This document shows, in pieces, positions 1 through 8,513 of a stretch of DNA of 64,000 bases. Source of the DNA: Conyzicola lurida (GTDB lineage: Bacteria > Actinomycetota > Actinomycetes > Actinomycetales > Microbacteriaceae); NCBI RefSeq assembly GCF_014204935.1, contig NZ_JACHMJ010000001.1, positions 2,418,001-2,482,000 on the forward strand. The letters run 5' to 3'. A program made the translations under genes and the position numbers. How positions within the stretch are numbered: position 1 is the stretch's first letter; each line of letters begins with the position of its first letter. A model generated the notes under the pieces. The model was not told the origin of the DNA and ran no database searches. It saw only the letters and a program-made list of their open reading frames with translations.

Positions 1-14
1 GCGGGCCCCCGGGC

Positions 15-653
15 CTACGGGCAGTACTCGAGGGCGGCCAGCTGGTTCTCGCTCGCCTCGCTGTTGTCGGCGGCGCACGACAGCTGGACGCTCGCGGTGC
101 CTCCCGGCGTGACCGCGGAGACGCTGCCCGAGAACGGCTCCTGGCCGTCGCACTCGATCGTGAACGGCATCACCTGCGGCGTGGTCTCGACGGCGGTGAC
201 GAAGGTGCCGTCGGCGGGCGGGTCGGCCGTCACGTACTGCTGCTCTCCGAGCACGAAGTCGGTCGCGAAGTCCTCGCCGACCTGCCCGGTGGTGCGCGCG
301 TCCTCGATCAGCACGCTCTCCCACTCGTCGCGCAGGTCGCTGTCGAAGTCCGAGACCATGTTGATGCCGTCGCCGCCGAACTGCGGCTCGGTCGGCACGG
401 CGATCGTCTCGACGGTCGTGACGGGACCGGACGGCGTCGTCGATCCGGTGGTGGTGACGACCTGGACGCCGACGGGCACGTTCTCCCCGTAGCTCAGAGT
501 GCCCCAACTGATTGCCCCGGTCTCGGGCGTGCAGCCGCTGGTCGCGGCCGGCTCGGCGGTGGGTTCGGTGTCGTCCCCGGCGGTCGTGCAGCCGGCCATG
601 GTGATGGCCGCGAGTGCCGCGACGAGGAGTGCTGAATACTGGCGAGTTGTCAT
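15..653 (-). CDS. Putative lipoprotein of unknown function
   Basis: This is a 212-residue protein with a short basic N-terminus, a hydrophobic segment (residues 8-20) and a lipobox ending at Cys22 (TMAGC). It should be exported and lipid-anchored on the outer face of the membrane. The mature part opens with a Thr/Ala/Glu-rich spacer and has four more Cys residues (SGC, IEC, LSC, EYC), which could form disulfides outside the cell. I recognise no domain. I chose the ATG at 653 because GGAGG lies 5 nt upstream of it; an in-frame ATG at 665 overlaps that ribosome site and is less likely. The gene is transcribed alone toward the window start. Confidence 0.75.
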   Translation of the reverse strand: MTTRQYSALLVAALAAITMAGCTTAGDDTEPTAEPAATSGCTPETGAISWGTLSYGENVPVGVQVVTTTGSTTPSGPVTTVETIAVPTEPQFGGDGINMVSDFDSDLRDEWESVLIEDARTTGQVGEDFATDFVLGEQQYVTADPPADGTFVTAVETTPQVMPFTIECDGQEPFSGSVSAVTPGGTASVQLSCAADNSEASENQLAALEYCP

Positions 654-736
654 TGCTGCCTCCATCCTTGGTCTTCGACGCTACGCCCGGCACCGAGAGA
701 ATATGAGCTATTCACAGGCAACACGGATGTCGCGGC

Positions 737-1951
737 TCAGGCGTCGACGACGCGCAACCGCCCCGCGAGCCCGAGGACGACCGCTACGATCGCGAGCGCG
801 ACGACGGCGAGGCCCGCGTACCCGAGCAGCGTGAGAACGGGTCCCGCGAGAGCGCCGCCGAGCGCGCCCGCCGCGTTCATCGCGAGGTCGGAGCGCCCCT
901 GCATGACCGAGCGCCGCTCGGCCAGAACCGACTCGGCGAGCAGCGCCGACCCCGCCACGGTGGCCGCGCTCCAGCCGAGCCCGAGCAGCACGAGGCCGAC
1001 CGTGACCCCGACGTGGCTCTCGGCCCCGAGCGCGACGGTCAGCAGCGCCGCCACGAGCACCGCCTGCCCGCCGAGGATCACGGGGATGCTCCCGAGGCGG
1101 TCGGCGAGCGCGCCGAACACCGGCGAGAGCACGTACATGCCGGCGATGTGCAGGCTGATCACCAGCCCGACGACGGTGATCGACGAGCCGTGGCCGCTGA
1201 GGTGCACGGGCGTCATCGACATCACGGAGACCATGACCGCGTGGCTGAGGGCCACGGCCGCGATCGCGAAGGTGGCGCGACGGGGGCGCGCGACAGCCGG
1301 TGTCACGGCCGCGGCCACGGGCGCGGCATCCAACCGCTGTCGGAGCAGGAGCGGGTCGGGCCGCAGGCCGACCGTGTAGACGAGCGCCGCGGCGAGCTGG
1401 GCGACCACGGTGAAGACGAAGGGGCCGGCGAGCGGCGGCAGGCCGAGCGCTTCGCCGACGCGCTCCCCCGGGCCGACGAGGTTCGGGCCGACGACCGCGC
1501 CGAGCGACGTGGCCCAGACGACGAGCGAGAGGTCGCGTGCGCGGTGCGCGGCCGAGGCGAGGTCGGTGGCGGCGAACCGGGCCTGCAGGGCGACCGCGGT
1601 GCCGCTGCCGAGGCCCGCGAGCGCGAGCAAGAGCAGCGGGAACGATTCGACCACCACGCTCGTGATGGTGAGCAGCGCGCCGACCGTGGCGATAAGAGCA
1701 CCGAGCGCGAGGGCGACCCGGCGACCCCGGCTCCGCGCGAGACGCGCGAGCGGGATCGCGGCCGCCGCGGCGCCGAGCGTGCTCATGGTCGCGGCCATGC
1801 CGCTCCAGGCCGGGGAACCGGAGAGCGACTCGGCGATGATCGCGCCGAGCGACAGGGTGGCCCCGAGGCCGAGGCCGCCGAGCACCTGTCCGATGCTCAG
1901 CAGCGCGACGGAGCGCCGCTGGACCGCGCGGTACTCGTCGAGGGTGGTCAC
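737..1951 (-). CDS. MFS transporter
   Basis: This 404-residue, very hydrophobic protein has the length and 12-helix pattern of the major facilitator superfamily. A basic loop between helices 2 and 3 (LARSRGRRVALALG) resembles the family motif A, and a second copy (FGALADRLGS) opens the C-terminal half. It is probably a proton-driven exporter in the cytoplasmic membrane; the substrate cannot be read from sequence. The GTG start overlaps the stop of the upstream FAH-family gene by 4 bp (GTGA), so the two are translationally coupled. That coupling could mean export of a product or analogue of the hydrolase substrate, but this is inference. Confidence 0.85.
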   Translation of the reverse strand: MTTLDEYRAVQRRSVALLSIGQVLGGLGLGATLSLGAIIAESLSGSPAWSGMAATMSTLGAAAAAIPLARLARSRGRRVALALGALIATVGALLTITSVVVESFPLLLLALAGLGSGTAVALQARFAATDLASAAHRARDLSLVVWATSLGAVVGPNLVGPGERVGEALGLPPLAGPFVFTVVAQLAAALVYTVGLRPDPLLLRQRLDAAPVAAAVTPAVARPRRATFAIAAVALSHAVMVSVMSMTPVHLSGHGSSITVVGLVISLHIAGMYVLSPVFGALADRLGSIPVILGGQAVLVAALLTVALGAESHVGVTVGLVLLGLGWSAATVAGSALLAESVLAERRSVMQGRSDLAMNAAGALGGALAGPVLTLLGYAGLAVVALAIVAVVLGLAGRLRVVDA

Positions 1952-2706
1952 GCCCGTGCGCGCGTGGGGTTGCCGAGCGTGCCGATGCCGCCGATTCCGA
2001 TCTCGACGAACTGGCCGGCAGTGATGGCGCCGTCGCCGGCGGGCGAACCGGTCATGATGATGTCGCCCGGCAGCAGCGTGAAGATGTCCGAGGCGAAGGC
2101 GACCAGTTCGGCGACGGTGTTCTTGCTGTCGCCGGTCGAGCCCGAGAGACGGGTCTCGCCGTCGACGCGGGTAGTGATCGTGAGGTTCTGCGGGTCGAGC
2201 TCGGTCTCGATGACCGGGCCGACCGGTGCGAACGTGTCGTAACCCTTGGCCCGCGACTCCTGGCCGGGCTCTGCCATCAGGTCGACGGCGGTGACGTCGT
2301 TGCCGACCGTGTAGCCGAAGACGTGGTCGAGGGCGTTCTCGACCGAGACCTTCTTGGCGATGCGGCCGATCACGACGACGAGCTCGCCCTCGTGGGCGAC
2401 CGCGCCGACGCCGTCGGGCAGCAGGATCGGGTCGCCCGGTCCGACGACCGTCGTGTTCGGCTTGAGGAAGATCAGCGGGGCGGCGTCGGTGTCTTCGTCG
2501 GGGTCGGCCGGGTAGTTTCCCTCGACGCTGAGAACCTTCGAACGAGGGATGACGGGGGCGAGGAGCCGCACGTCGGAGAGCGGCACACGCTCCTCGGTCG
2601 TGTCGAAGCCGACGAACATCGGGTCGCCCGTCAGGACGACGAGTTCGTCGCCGTCGACGATGCCGAAACGGGGGTCTCCACCAGAGCTAAAGCGCGCGAT
2701 TTTCAC
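1948..2706 (-). CDS. Fumarylacetoacetate hydrolase (FAH) family protein
   Basis: A 252-residue member of the FAH superfamily, which cleaves C-C bonds or decarboxylates/isomerises keto acids in aromatic degradation using a divalent metal. Family signatures visible are FLKPNTTVVG, the metal-binding HEGELVVVIG, GYTVGNDVTAVDL, KGYDTFAPVGPVI and the C-terminal LLPGDIIMTGSPAG. An open frame runs much further upstream, but homology begins at the GTG at 2706 (KIARFSSGGDPRFGIVDG follows), and a TAGGCT hexamer 7 nt before it suggests a leaderless start. It is the first gene of a two-gene unit with the MFS transporter. The exact substrate is unknown. Confidence 0.88.
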   Translation of the reverse strand: MKIARFSSGGDPRFGIVDGDELVVLTGDPMFVGFDTTEERVPLSDVRLLAPVIPRSKVLSVEGNYPADPDEDTDAAPLIFLKPNTTVVGPGDPILLPDGVGAVAHEGELVVVIGRIAKKVSVENALDHVFGYTVGNDVTAVDLMAEPGQESRAKGYDTFAPVGPVIETELDPQNLTITTRVDGETRLSGSTGDSKNTVAELVAFASDIFTLLPGDIIMTGSPAGDGAITAGQFVEIGIGGIGTLGNPTRARA

Positions 2707-2713
2707 GGGTGCA

Positions 2714-2719
2714 AGCCTA
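2714..2719 (-). promoter_or_regulatory. -10 element, probable leaderless promoter of the FAH gene
   Basis: TAGGCT on the minus strand ends 7 nt before the GTG at 2706, with no ribosome site between, as expected when transcription starts at the start codon. Confidence 0.5.
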
Positions 2720-2730
2720 GTCGGGGGCTG

Positions 2731-2802
2731 TGGCGGGTCGAGCCTGTCGAAACCAGAATCGGGTTGAGCTTGTCGAAACCCATGGGATTTCGACAGGCTC
2801 GG
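2731..2802. repeat. Palindromic repeat cluster (three half-sites)
   Basis: Three copies of the window-wide palindrome half-site lie here: TCGAGCCTGTCGAAACC (about 2737-2754), TTGAGCTTGTCGAAACCC (2764-2781) and the opposite arm TTTCGACAGGCTCGG (2788-2802). They sit between divergent starts at 2706 and 2830, an unusual place for this repeat, which otherwise favours gene ends. Confidence 0.8.
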
Positions 2803-2816
2803 ACCACCGGCAGGCG

Positions 2817-2822
2817 TAGCGT
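2817..2822 (+). promoter_or_regulatory. -10 element, probable leaderless promoter of the aldo/keto reductase
   Basis: TAGCGT lies 7 nt before the ATG at 2830, with no purine-rich ribosome site between. Confidence 0.5.
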
Positions 2823-2829
2823 GGGCCCC

Positions 2830-3834
2830 ATGGAACATCGCTATCTCGGAAACAGCGGCCTCAAGGTCTCGGAAATCACGTACGGCAACTGGCTGACCCA
2901 CGGGTCCCAGGTGGAGAACGACGTCGCGACGCAGTGCGTGCACGCCGCCCTCGATGCTGGAATCACCACGTTCGACACGGCGGACACCTACGCCAACACC
3001 GTCGCGGAGCAGGTGCTCGGCGACGCCCTCAAGGGCCAGCGCCGCGAGTCGCTGGAGATCTTCACGAAGGTCTACTTCCCGACCGGGCCGAAGGGTCCGA
3101 ACGACACCGGCCTGAGCCGCAAGCACATCCGCGAGTCGATCGACGCCTCGCTCATCCGCCTCGGAACCGACTACGTCGACCTCTACCAGGCACACCGCTA
3201 CGACTACGAGACACCGCTCGAGGAGACGATGCAGGCGTTCGCGCAGGCCGTGCACCAGGGCAAGGCGCTGTACATCGGCGTCTCCGAGTGGTCGGCCGAG
3301 CAGCTGCGTGCCGGACACAAGCTCGCCACCGAGCTCGGCATCCAGCTCATCTCGAACCAGCCGCAGTACTCGGCGCTCTGGCGCGTCATCGAGGGCGAGG
3401 TCGTGCCCACGTCGCGCGAGCTCGGCATCTCGCAGATCGTCTGGTCGCCCGTGGCACAGGGCGTGCTCACGGGCAAGTACAAGCCGGGCGCCGAGCTGCC
3501 CAGCGGCTCCCGGGCGACGGATGCCGCGGGCGGGGCCGACATGATCAGCAACTGGCTGCGTGACGAGGTATTGACCGGCGTGCAGAAGCTCGAGCCCATC
3601 GCCGAAGAGAACGGCCTGTCGATGGCGCAGCTCGCCGTGGCCTGGGTGCTGCAGAACGACAACGTCGCGTCCGCGATCATCGGCGCCTCCCGCCCGCAGC
3701 AGGTCACCGACAACGTCAAGGCGTCGGGCGTGACGCTCAGCCCCGAGACTCTCGCCGCGATCGATGCGGCGATCGGGGATGTCGCCGAGACCGACGTGTC
3801 GCTGACCGTGGGTCGCTCGCCGAAGTCGCGCTAG
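2830..3834 (+). CDS. Aldo/keto reductase
   Basis: A 334-residue NADPH-dependent oxidoreductase of the aldo/keto reductase superfamily, with a TIM barrel and the length typical of the Kv-beta/YghZ-like group. The catalytic set is visible: Asp and Tyr in TFDTADTYANT, Lys in EIFTKVYFPTG and His in DLYQAHRYDYETPLEE. The C-terminal coenzyme-binding segment (VASAIIGASRPQQVTDNVKA) is also present. It would reduce aldehydes or ketones; the natural substrate is unknown. The gene stands alone between an upstream repeat cluster and a convergent response-regulator gene whose stop codon overlaps its own by 3 bp. Confidence 0.92.
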   Translation: MEHRYLGNSGLKVSEITYGNWLTHGSQVENDVATQCVHAALDAGITTFDTADTYANTVAEQVLGDALKGQRRESLEIFTKVYFPTGPKGPNDTGLSRKHIRESIDASLIRLGTDYVDLYQAHRYDYETPLEETMQAFAQAVHQGKALYIGVSEWSAEQLRAGHKLATELGIQLISNQPQYSALWRVIEGEVVPTSRELGISQIVWSPVAQGVLTGKYKPGAELPSGSRATDAAGGADMISNWLRDEVLTGVQKLEPIAEENGLSMAQLAVAWVLQNDNVASAIIGASRPQQVTDNVKASGVTLSPETLAAIDAAIGDVAETDVSLTVGRSPKSR

Positions 3835-4523
3835 CCACCCAGCCATCCCGGCCGCACGAAACCCACCTCGTAGGCGAAGACCGCGGCCTGCACCCGGCTC
3901 GCGGTCTTCGTCTTCTGCAGCACGGCGCTGATGTGCGTTTTCACCGTCGCCGCGCTGAGGAAGAACTCCGAGGCGATCGCCGCGTTGCTCAGGCCTCGCG
4001 CGATCGCCTCGAGTACCTCCCGCTCGCGGTCGGTGAGTGTCGCGAGCAGCGCGGCCTGGTCGGCGGGCACCACGGCGTCGACGGCGCGGCTCTCGGCGCC
4101 GAGCCGGTGCTCGAGCAGGGACCGGGTCATCGCCGGGTCGATCAGGGTGTCGCCGCGAAGCGCCGTGCGCACCGCGGCGGCGAGCAGGTCGGCGCCCGCG
4201 TCCTTGAGCAGGAACCCCGATGCTCCCGCGCGCACGCTGCCGAGCAGGTACTCCTCGTCGTCGAACGTGGTGATGACGACGACCGCCCTCGCGGTGCCCG
4301 CGGCGACGATGCGCCTCGTCGCTTCCACGCCGTCGAGCCGCGGCATCCGGATGTCCATCAGCACCACGTCGGGTCCGTGCTGTTCCGCCTTCTCGACCGC
4401 GTCGATTCCGTCGCGCGCCTCGTCGACGACCTCGATGTCGGCCTCCGCGTCGAGCATCATGCGCAGCCCCATGCGAACCATCGGCTGGTCGTCGACGACG
4501 AGCACGCGGATCGGGCCGGTCAC
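3831..4523 (-). CDS. NarL/FixJ-family response regulator
   Basis: A 230-residue two-component response regulator. The receiver domain (residues 5-120) has the acidic pair DD11-12, the phosphoacceptor Asp57 in VVLMDIRMP and a conserved Lys in FLLKDAG. The C-terminal LuxR-type HTH (about 165-215) carries LTDREREVLEAIARGLSN and the recognition helix ATVKTHISAVLQK. It is a DNA-binding activator or repressor controlled by the histidine kinase encoded just upstream, which its start overlaps by 4 bp. No target gene can be assigned from the neighbourhood, and no receiver residue is missing. Confidence 0.95.
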   Translation of the reverse strand: MTGPIRVLVVDDQPMVRMGLRMMLDAEADIEVVDEARDGIDAVEKAEQHGPDVVLMDIRMPRLDGVEATRRIVAAGTARAVVVITTFDDEEYLLGSVRAGASGFLLKDAGADLLAAAVRTALRGDTLIDPAMTRSLLEHRLGAESRAVDAVVPADQAALLATLTDREREVLEAIARGLSNAAIASEFFLSAATVKTHISAVLQKTKTASRVQAAVFAYEVGFVRPGWLGG

Positions 4524-5752
4524 GCGCGCACCAGTTCGCGGCTCGGTTCGGGCAGCCGCACGAGCACGGTCCAGCCGCGGCCGTTGAGGCGCCCGGCGAC
4601 GAGGGTGCCGCCCGCGGCCTCGGCCCGCTCGCGCATGCCCCGGATACCGGACCCGCCGCCGCTCGACGACACCGCCGACGCCTCGGAGCCCTCGTCGTCG
4701 ATGCGCAGCTCGATCGAGCGGTCGCGGGCGCCGAGCGCGATGCGCGCCGCCGTCGCGTCCGAGTGCAGCATCACGTTGGTGAGCCCTTCCTGCACGATGC
4801 GCACGACCGCGGCCTGCTGCAGGGTCGTCAGGTCCAGGTCGGGGTCGATCGCGACCTCGACGACGAGCCCCGTGTCACGCACCCGGCCGACGATCGCGTC
4901 GAGCGCGGCGGCGAAGTCGGCGGGCGCCATCAGTGCGGGTGCACCCGTGTCCGAGCGCAGCACGCGCACCACCTGGCGCATCGCGCCGAGCGCGTCCTGC
5001 CCGGTGCCGGCGATCCAGCGCACCGTGTCGCGCAGCTCCTCGGGACGGGTGTCGGCGACCCGGTCGGCGGCCTGCGCCCGGATCACCATCGCGCTGATGT
5101 GGTGGGCGACGACGTCGTGGATGTCGCGGGCGATGGCCGTGCGCTCCTCGGCGACGATGCGCGCGGCGTCGGCCTCGCGCAGGCGTTCGAGCTCCGCGTT
5201 GCGCTCGCGCAGCGACGCGACGGTGCGGCGCTGGGCGTGCACGGACGCGCCGAGCAGCATGGCCCCGATGGCGACGAGGCCCGCGAGGATGCGGGTGGAG
5301 GGGTCGCTGTAGACCAGTGTCTCGAGTACCCAGGCGGTCTCGCCGGTGTAGTCGACGCCCCACATGAACGAGGGCACGACGGTCAGGACCACCGAGACCA
5401 CGACGACGGGGGCCGCGATCCGCAGCTGCAACCCGCTCGCCGCGGCGATGAAACCGGCGACGACGAGCGGCACGATGCGCAGCTCGGGAACGTCGAAGTA
5501 CCAGGCGGGCCAGACCGACGCGATGCCGACCAGCACGAGTCCGACGAGCGGCCAGCGCCGACAGAGCAGCAGCGCGAGCGCGGTGATGACGCCGAGATAG
5601 ATGTAACTCTCGAGCTGGAACGGGTACCAGCCGAGTCGCAGCGCGAGCAGGATCGCGAGCAGCCACGCGGCGAGCAGGGCCGCGGCCCGCAGCGCGTCAC
5701 GCACGAGGGGACGGCGCCAGAGCGCGGAGACGGAGGTCGGGAGCGTCGGCAT
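4520..5752 (-). CDS. Membrane sensor histidine kinase (HisKA_3 type)
   Basis: A 410-residue kinase of the NarX/DesK class. The first 170 residues contain about five hydrophobic helices with almost no extracytoplasmic domain, as in intramembrane-sensing kinases. A coiled region (180-205) leads to the dimerisation/phosphoacceptor box RTAIARDIHDVVAHHIS with His212. An HATPase_c domain follows, with an N-box (VRIVQEGLTNVMLHSDA) and the G-box GGGSGIRGMRERAEAAGG. It should phosphorylate the adjacent response regulator. The signal is unknown. TAGAGT 6 nt before the ATG suggests leaderless transcription of this two-gene operon. Confidence 0.95.
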   Translation of the reverse strand: MPTLPTSVSALWRRPLVRDALRAAALLAAWLLAILLALRLGWYPFQLESYIYLGVITALALLLCRRWPLVGLVLVGIASVWPAWYFDVPELRIVPLVVAGFIAAASGLQLRIAAPVVVVSVVLTVVPSFMWGVDYTGETAWVLETLVYSDPSTRILAGLVAIGAMLLGASVHAQRRTVASLRERNAELERLREADAARIVAEERTAIARDIHDVVAHHISAMVIRAQAADRVADTRPEELRDTVRWIAGTGQDALGAMRQVVRVLRSDTGAPALMAPADFAAALDAIVGRVRDTGLVVEVAIDPDLDLTTLQQAAVVRIVQEGLTNVMLHSDATAARIALGARDRSIELRIDDEGSEASAVSSSGGGSGIRGMRERAEAAGGTLVAGRLNGRGWTVLVRLPEPSRELVRA

Positions 5753-5758
5753 GACCCG

Positions 5759-5764
5759 ACTCTA
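5759..5764 (-). promoter_or_regulatory. -10 element, probable leaderless promoter of the kinase-regulator operon
   Basis: TAGAGT on the minus strand ends 6 nt before the kinase ATG at 5752, with no ribosome site between. Confidence 0.5.
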
Positions 5765-5813
5765 TCCGCGGGGTGGCGGCGGGGCCTCGGCCGTTCGGGT
5801 GATCTCGTCACCA

Positions 5814-5868
5814 GCGGGTTGAGCCTGTCGACACCCCCGCGGAAGGGATTTCGACAGGCTCAATCCGC
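5814..5868. repeat. Palindromic repeat, two arms
   Basis: GCGGGTTGAGCCTGTCGAC (5814-5832) pairs with GATTTCGACAGGCTCAATCCGC (5847-5868). The element lies between the end of ilvE and the promoter of the kinase operon and could fold as a hairpin downstream of ilvE. Confidence 0.85.
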
Positions 5869-5877
5869 CTGAGCGGC

Positions 5878-6990
5878 TCAGGCGTCGAGGCGCGTCATCC
5901 AGCCGTGCACGTCCTCGCGACGTCCGTACTGGATGTCGGTGAGCTCTTCGCGCAGCGACAGGGTGAGCGGGCCGGCGGGGGCGTCGGCCGAGCCGATCTC
6001 GAAGTCGGCGCTCTTCACGAGGGCGATCGGCGTGACCACCGCGGCGGTACCGCAGGCGAAGGCCTCGACGATGTCGCCCGAGGCCACACCCTCGCGCCAC
6101 TCGTCGATCGTCACGCGACGACGCTCGACCTTGAGGCCGCGGTCCTCCGCGAGCTCCAGGATCGAGTCGCGCGTGATGCCCTCGAGGATCGAGTCGGAGT
6201 GCGGGGTGACGAGCGTGCCGTCCTTGTAGACCAGCACGATGTTCATGCCGCCGAGCTCTTCGAGGTACTTGTTCTCTTCGCTGTCGAGGAACAGCACCTG
6301 GTCGCAGCCGTTGTCGTACGCCTCGGCCTGGGCCACGAGCGACGAGGCGTAGTTGCCGCCGGTCTTCGCCGCACCCGTTCCGCCCTTGCCGGCGCGCGAG
6401 TAGGTGGTCGAGAGCCAGATCGAGATCGGCACGACGCCGCCGCCCGCGAAGTACGGGCCGGCCGGGCTCGCGATGACGTAGTAGTTGACCTTCTCCGCGG
6501 GACGCACGCCGAGGAACGACTCCTTCGCGAACATAAACGGACGGATGTAGAGGCTCGTGTCGGGCTCGGAGGGGACCCACGCGCCATCCGCCTTGATGAT
6601 CTCTTTCAGCGAGTCGATGAAGTACTCGGTGGGCAGTTCGGGAAGCGCCATGCGACGGGCGGAGCGCTGCATGCGCTCGGCGTTCTTCTCGGGGCGGAAG
6701 GTCCAGATGGAGCCGTCCTCGTGGCGGTACGCCTTCATGCCCTCGAAGATTTCCTGGCCGTAGTGCAGCACGGCGGCGGCGGGGTCGAGCGAGATCGGGC
6801 CGTAGGGCTGCACGCGCGGGCGGTGCCAGCTGCCACGGGCCGACCAGCAGATGTCGACCATGTGGTCGGTGAAGTGCTTGCCGAAGCCCGGGTCGGCGAG
6901 GATCTCCATGCGCTCCATCTCCGACTTGGCTTCGGGGTTCATGGAGCGTAGGAACTGCAGGGTGGTTGGCGCGAGGAGGTTCTTGATCAT
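5878..6990 (-). CDS. ilvE: Branched-chain amino acid aminotransferase
   Basis: A 370-residue fold-type IV PLP enzyme catalysing the last transamination in Val, Leu and Ile synthesis. The PLP lysine is Lys209 in GAAKTGGNYASSL, the equivalent of the KAGGNY lysine of the family. Other family motifs are HYGQEIFEGMKAYR, FRPEKNAERM and the late segment EAFACGTAAVVTPI. The length fits the longer actinobacterial/eukaryotic BCAT group rather than the roughly 310-residue E. coli type. It follows leuB by 34 bp on the same strand, so a shared leucine-biosynthesis transcript is likely. An AGGAAC ribosome site precedes the ATG. Confidence 0.96.
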   Translation of the reverse strand: MIKNLLAPTTLQFLRSMNPEAKSEMERMEILADPGFGKHFTDHMVDICWSARGSWHRPRVQPYGPISLDPAAAVLHYGQEIFEGMKAYRHEDGSIWTFRPEKNAERMQRSARRMALPELPTEYFIDSLKEIIKADGAWVPSEPDTSLYIRPFMFAKESFLGVRPAEKVNYYVIASPAGPYFAGGGVVPISIWLSTTYSRAGKGGTGAAKTGGNYASSLVAQAEAYDNGCDQVLFLDSEENKYLEELGGMNIVLVYKDGTLVTPHSDSILEGITRDSILELAEDRGLKVERRRVTIDEWREGVASGDIVEAFACGTAAVVTPIALVKSADFEIGSADAPAGPLTLSLREELTDIQYGRREDVHGWMTRLDA

Positions 6991-7024
6991 GCTGGCGGTT
7001 CCTGTCGGTTCGTTGTTCTAATTC

Positions 7025-8074
7025 TTAGGTGAGCGAGGCCGCGATGGCGTCGCCGATCTGCGCGGTGGTCCTGGGGGCGGAACCACGGGCGGCGAGGTCG
7101 GCGGAGACGGCCGCGGAAACGCGAGCCGCGGCATCCACTGACCCGAGGTGATCGAGCAGCAGTGCCACGGAGAGGATCGCGGCGGTGGGATCGGCTTTCT
7201 GCTGGCCGGCGATGTCGGGTGCGGATCCGTGGACCGGCTCGAACATGCTGGGGAACGTACCATCCGGGTTGATGTTGCCGGAGGCGGCCAGTCCGATTCC
7301 GCCGCTAATGGCGGCAGCAAGATCGGTGATGATGTCGCCAAAGAGGTTGTCCGTGACGATGGTGTCAAATCTACCCGGATTCGTGACCATGAATATAGTC
7401 ACGGCGTCGATGTGCAGGTAGTCCACGGCCACGTCGGGGAACTCGAGGGCGACCCGGTCGACCGTGCGCTGCCAGAGCGAGCCGGCGAACACGAGCACGT
7501 TGGTCTTGTGCACGAGCGTCAGCTTTTTAGCAGGGCGGGATGCCGCGACGGCGAATCCGTACCGCACGAGGCGTTCGACACCGAATGCCGTGTTGACCGA
7601 GACCTCGTTCGCGACCTCGGCGGGGGTGCCGACGCGGATCGCACCGCCGTTGCCGACGTACGGCCCCTCGGTGCCCTCGCGCACGACGACGAAGTCGACG
7701 TCGCCGGGGTTCGCCAGCGGGGATTCGACGTTGGGGAACAGCGTGGTCGGGCGCAGGTTGACGTAGTGGTCGAGGGCGAAGCGCAGCTTGAGCAGCAGGC
7801 CGCGCTCGATGATGCCGCCCTTGAGGCGCGGGTCGCGGGGGTCGCCGCCGACCGCACCGAGCAGAATGGCGTCGTGCTTCTTCAGCTCGTCGAGGTCGGA
7901 GTCGTCGAGGATCCTGCCGGTCTCGAGGAAGTGCCCTGCCCCGAACGGGAACTCGGTCGTCGTGAGCGTCACGTCGGCGGGCAGTGCCGCCTGCAGCACC
8001 TTCACGGCTTCGGCGATGACTTCCGGTCCGATTCCGTCTCCGGGAATCACTGCGAGATTGAGAGCTGAGGGCAT
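7025..8074 (-). CDS. leuB: 3-isopropylmalate dehydrogenase
   Basis: A 349-residue NAD-dependent decarboxylating dehydrogenase of leucine synthesis, converting 3-isopropylmalate to 2-oxoisocaproate. It begins with the family signature [14 protein letters not shown]. The catalytic Lys is in LVHKTNVL, the Mg-binding Asp in [17 protein letters not shown], and the NAD-binding segment is [18 protein letters not shown]. Length and motifs are normal. It lies directly upstream of ilvE. Both a TACGCT hexamer and a GGAGGA ribosome site sit immediately before the ATG, so it can be read as leaderless or as having a minimal leader. Confidence 0.97.
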   Translation of the reverse strand: MPSALNLAVIPGDGIGPEVIAEAVKVLQAALPADVTLTTTEFPFGAGHFLETGRILDDSDLDELKKHDAILLGAVGGDPRDPRLKGGIIERGLLLKLRFALDHYVNLRPTTLFPNVESPLANPGDVDFVVVREGTEGPYVGNGGAIRVGTPAEVANEVSVNTAFGVERLVRYGFAVAASRPAKKLTLVHKTNVLVFAGSLWQRTVDRVALEFPDVAVDYLHIDAVTIFMVTNPGRFDTIVTDNLFGDIITDLAAAISGGIGLAASGNINPDGTFPSMFEPVHGSAPDIAGQQKADPTAAILSVALLLDHLGSVDAAARVSAAVSADLAARGSAPRTTAQIGDAIAASLT

Positions 8075-8080
8075 TCCTCC

Positions 8081-8086
8081 AGCGTA
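8081..8086 (-). promoter_or_regulatory. -10 element upstream of leuB
   Basis: TACGCT on the minus strand lies 6 nt before the leuB ATG; the spacer itself reads GGAGGA, so ribosome-site and leaderless readings overlap here. Confidence 0.4.
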
Positions 8087-8161
8087 CTGCCCGGCGCCTA
8101 GCAGGGCGGATGCCGCGTTAGCAAGCGATCGGCGGGTGGCACGGCTGAGCCGCCCAGTCGG

Positions 8162-8167
8162 TATGGT
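8162..8167 (+). promoter_or_regulatory. -10 element, probable leaderless promoter
   Basis: TATGGT ends 6 nt before the ATG at 8174, with no ribosome site in the spacer TGGCGC. Confidence 0.5.
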
Positions 8168-8173
8168 TGGCGC

Positions 8174-8431
8174 ATGAGTATTGGAAGCGGTATCGCCCTG
8201 TTCGTCATCGGCGCCATTCTGGCCTTCGCGGTCAACGTGCAGCTGGACTGGATCGAGCTGAGCACCATCGGCTACCTGCTGATGGGTGCCGGTGTGTTGA
8301 TCTTCATCCTCGGCCTCGTGCTGATGATGCGTAAGCGCCAGTCCACCACCACAGTGCGCTCGGCCGTCGACCCCGCCAGCGGCGAGGCCGTGCAGCAGCG
8401 TTCGACCAGCACGCCGAACGACACGATCTAA
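8174..8431 (+). CDS. Small two-helix membrane protein, DUF6458-like
   Basis: An 85-residue protein with two hydrophobic helices (residues 3-22 and 34-54) joined by a short amphipathic turn. They are followed by a basic stop-transfer (MMRKRQ) and a polar Thr/Ser-rich cytoplasmic tail. The arrangement [20 protein letters not shown]...[14 protein letters not shown] matches small actinobacterial membrane proteins annotated as DUF6458. Its function is unknown. It is a single-gene unit ending in a palindromic repeat shared with the convergent MFS gene. Confidence 0.85.
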   Translation: MSIGSGIALFVIGAILAFAVNVQLDWIELSTIGYLLMGAGVLIFILGLVLMMRKRQSTTTVRSAVDPASGEAVQQRSTSTPNDTI

Positions 8432-8447
8432 GCAGCATCAGCGACAC

Positions 8448-8506
8448 CGGTCGCTGAGCTTGTCGAAGCGTCGCCATGACGCGCGCTTCGACAGGCTCAG
8501 CGACCG
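8448..8506. repeat. Palindromic repeat between convergent genes
   Basis: Arms of 23 nt (8448-8470 and 8484-8506) match with one mismatch; the core is GCTGAGCTTGTCGAAGCG facing CGCTTCGACAGGCTCAGC. The position between convergent stops at 8431 and 8514 suggests a bidirectional transcription stop, though there is no T-run. Confidence 0.85.
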
Positions 8507-8513
8507 TTTCGCG

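Noticed and set aside
1-14. GGCCC-C-GGGCC dyad as terminator of the first lipoprotein gene
   Set aside because: It is cut by the window edge and no T-run is visible, so it cannot be judged.
1948-3846. 632-residue version of the FAH-family protein
   Set aside because: The first 380 residues are antisense to the aldo/keto reductase; FAH homology begins at the GTG at 2706.
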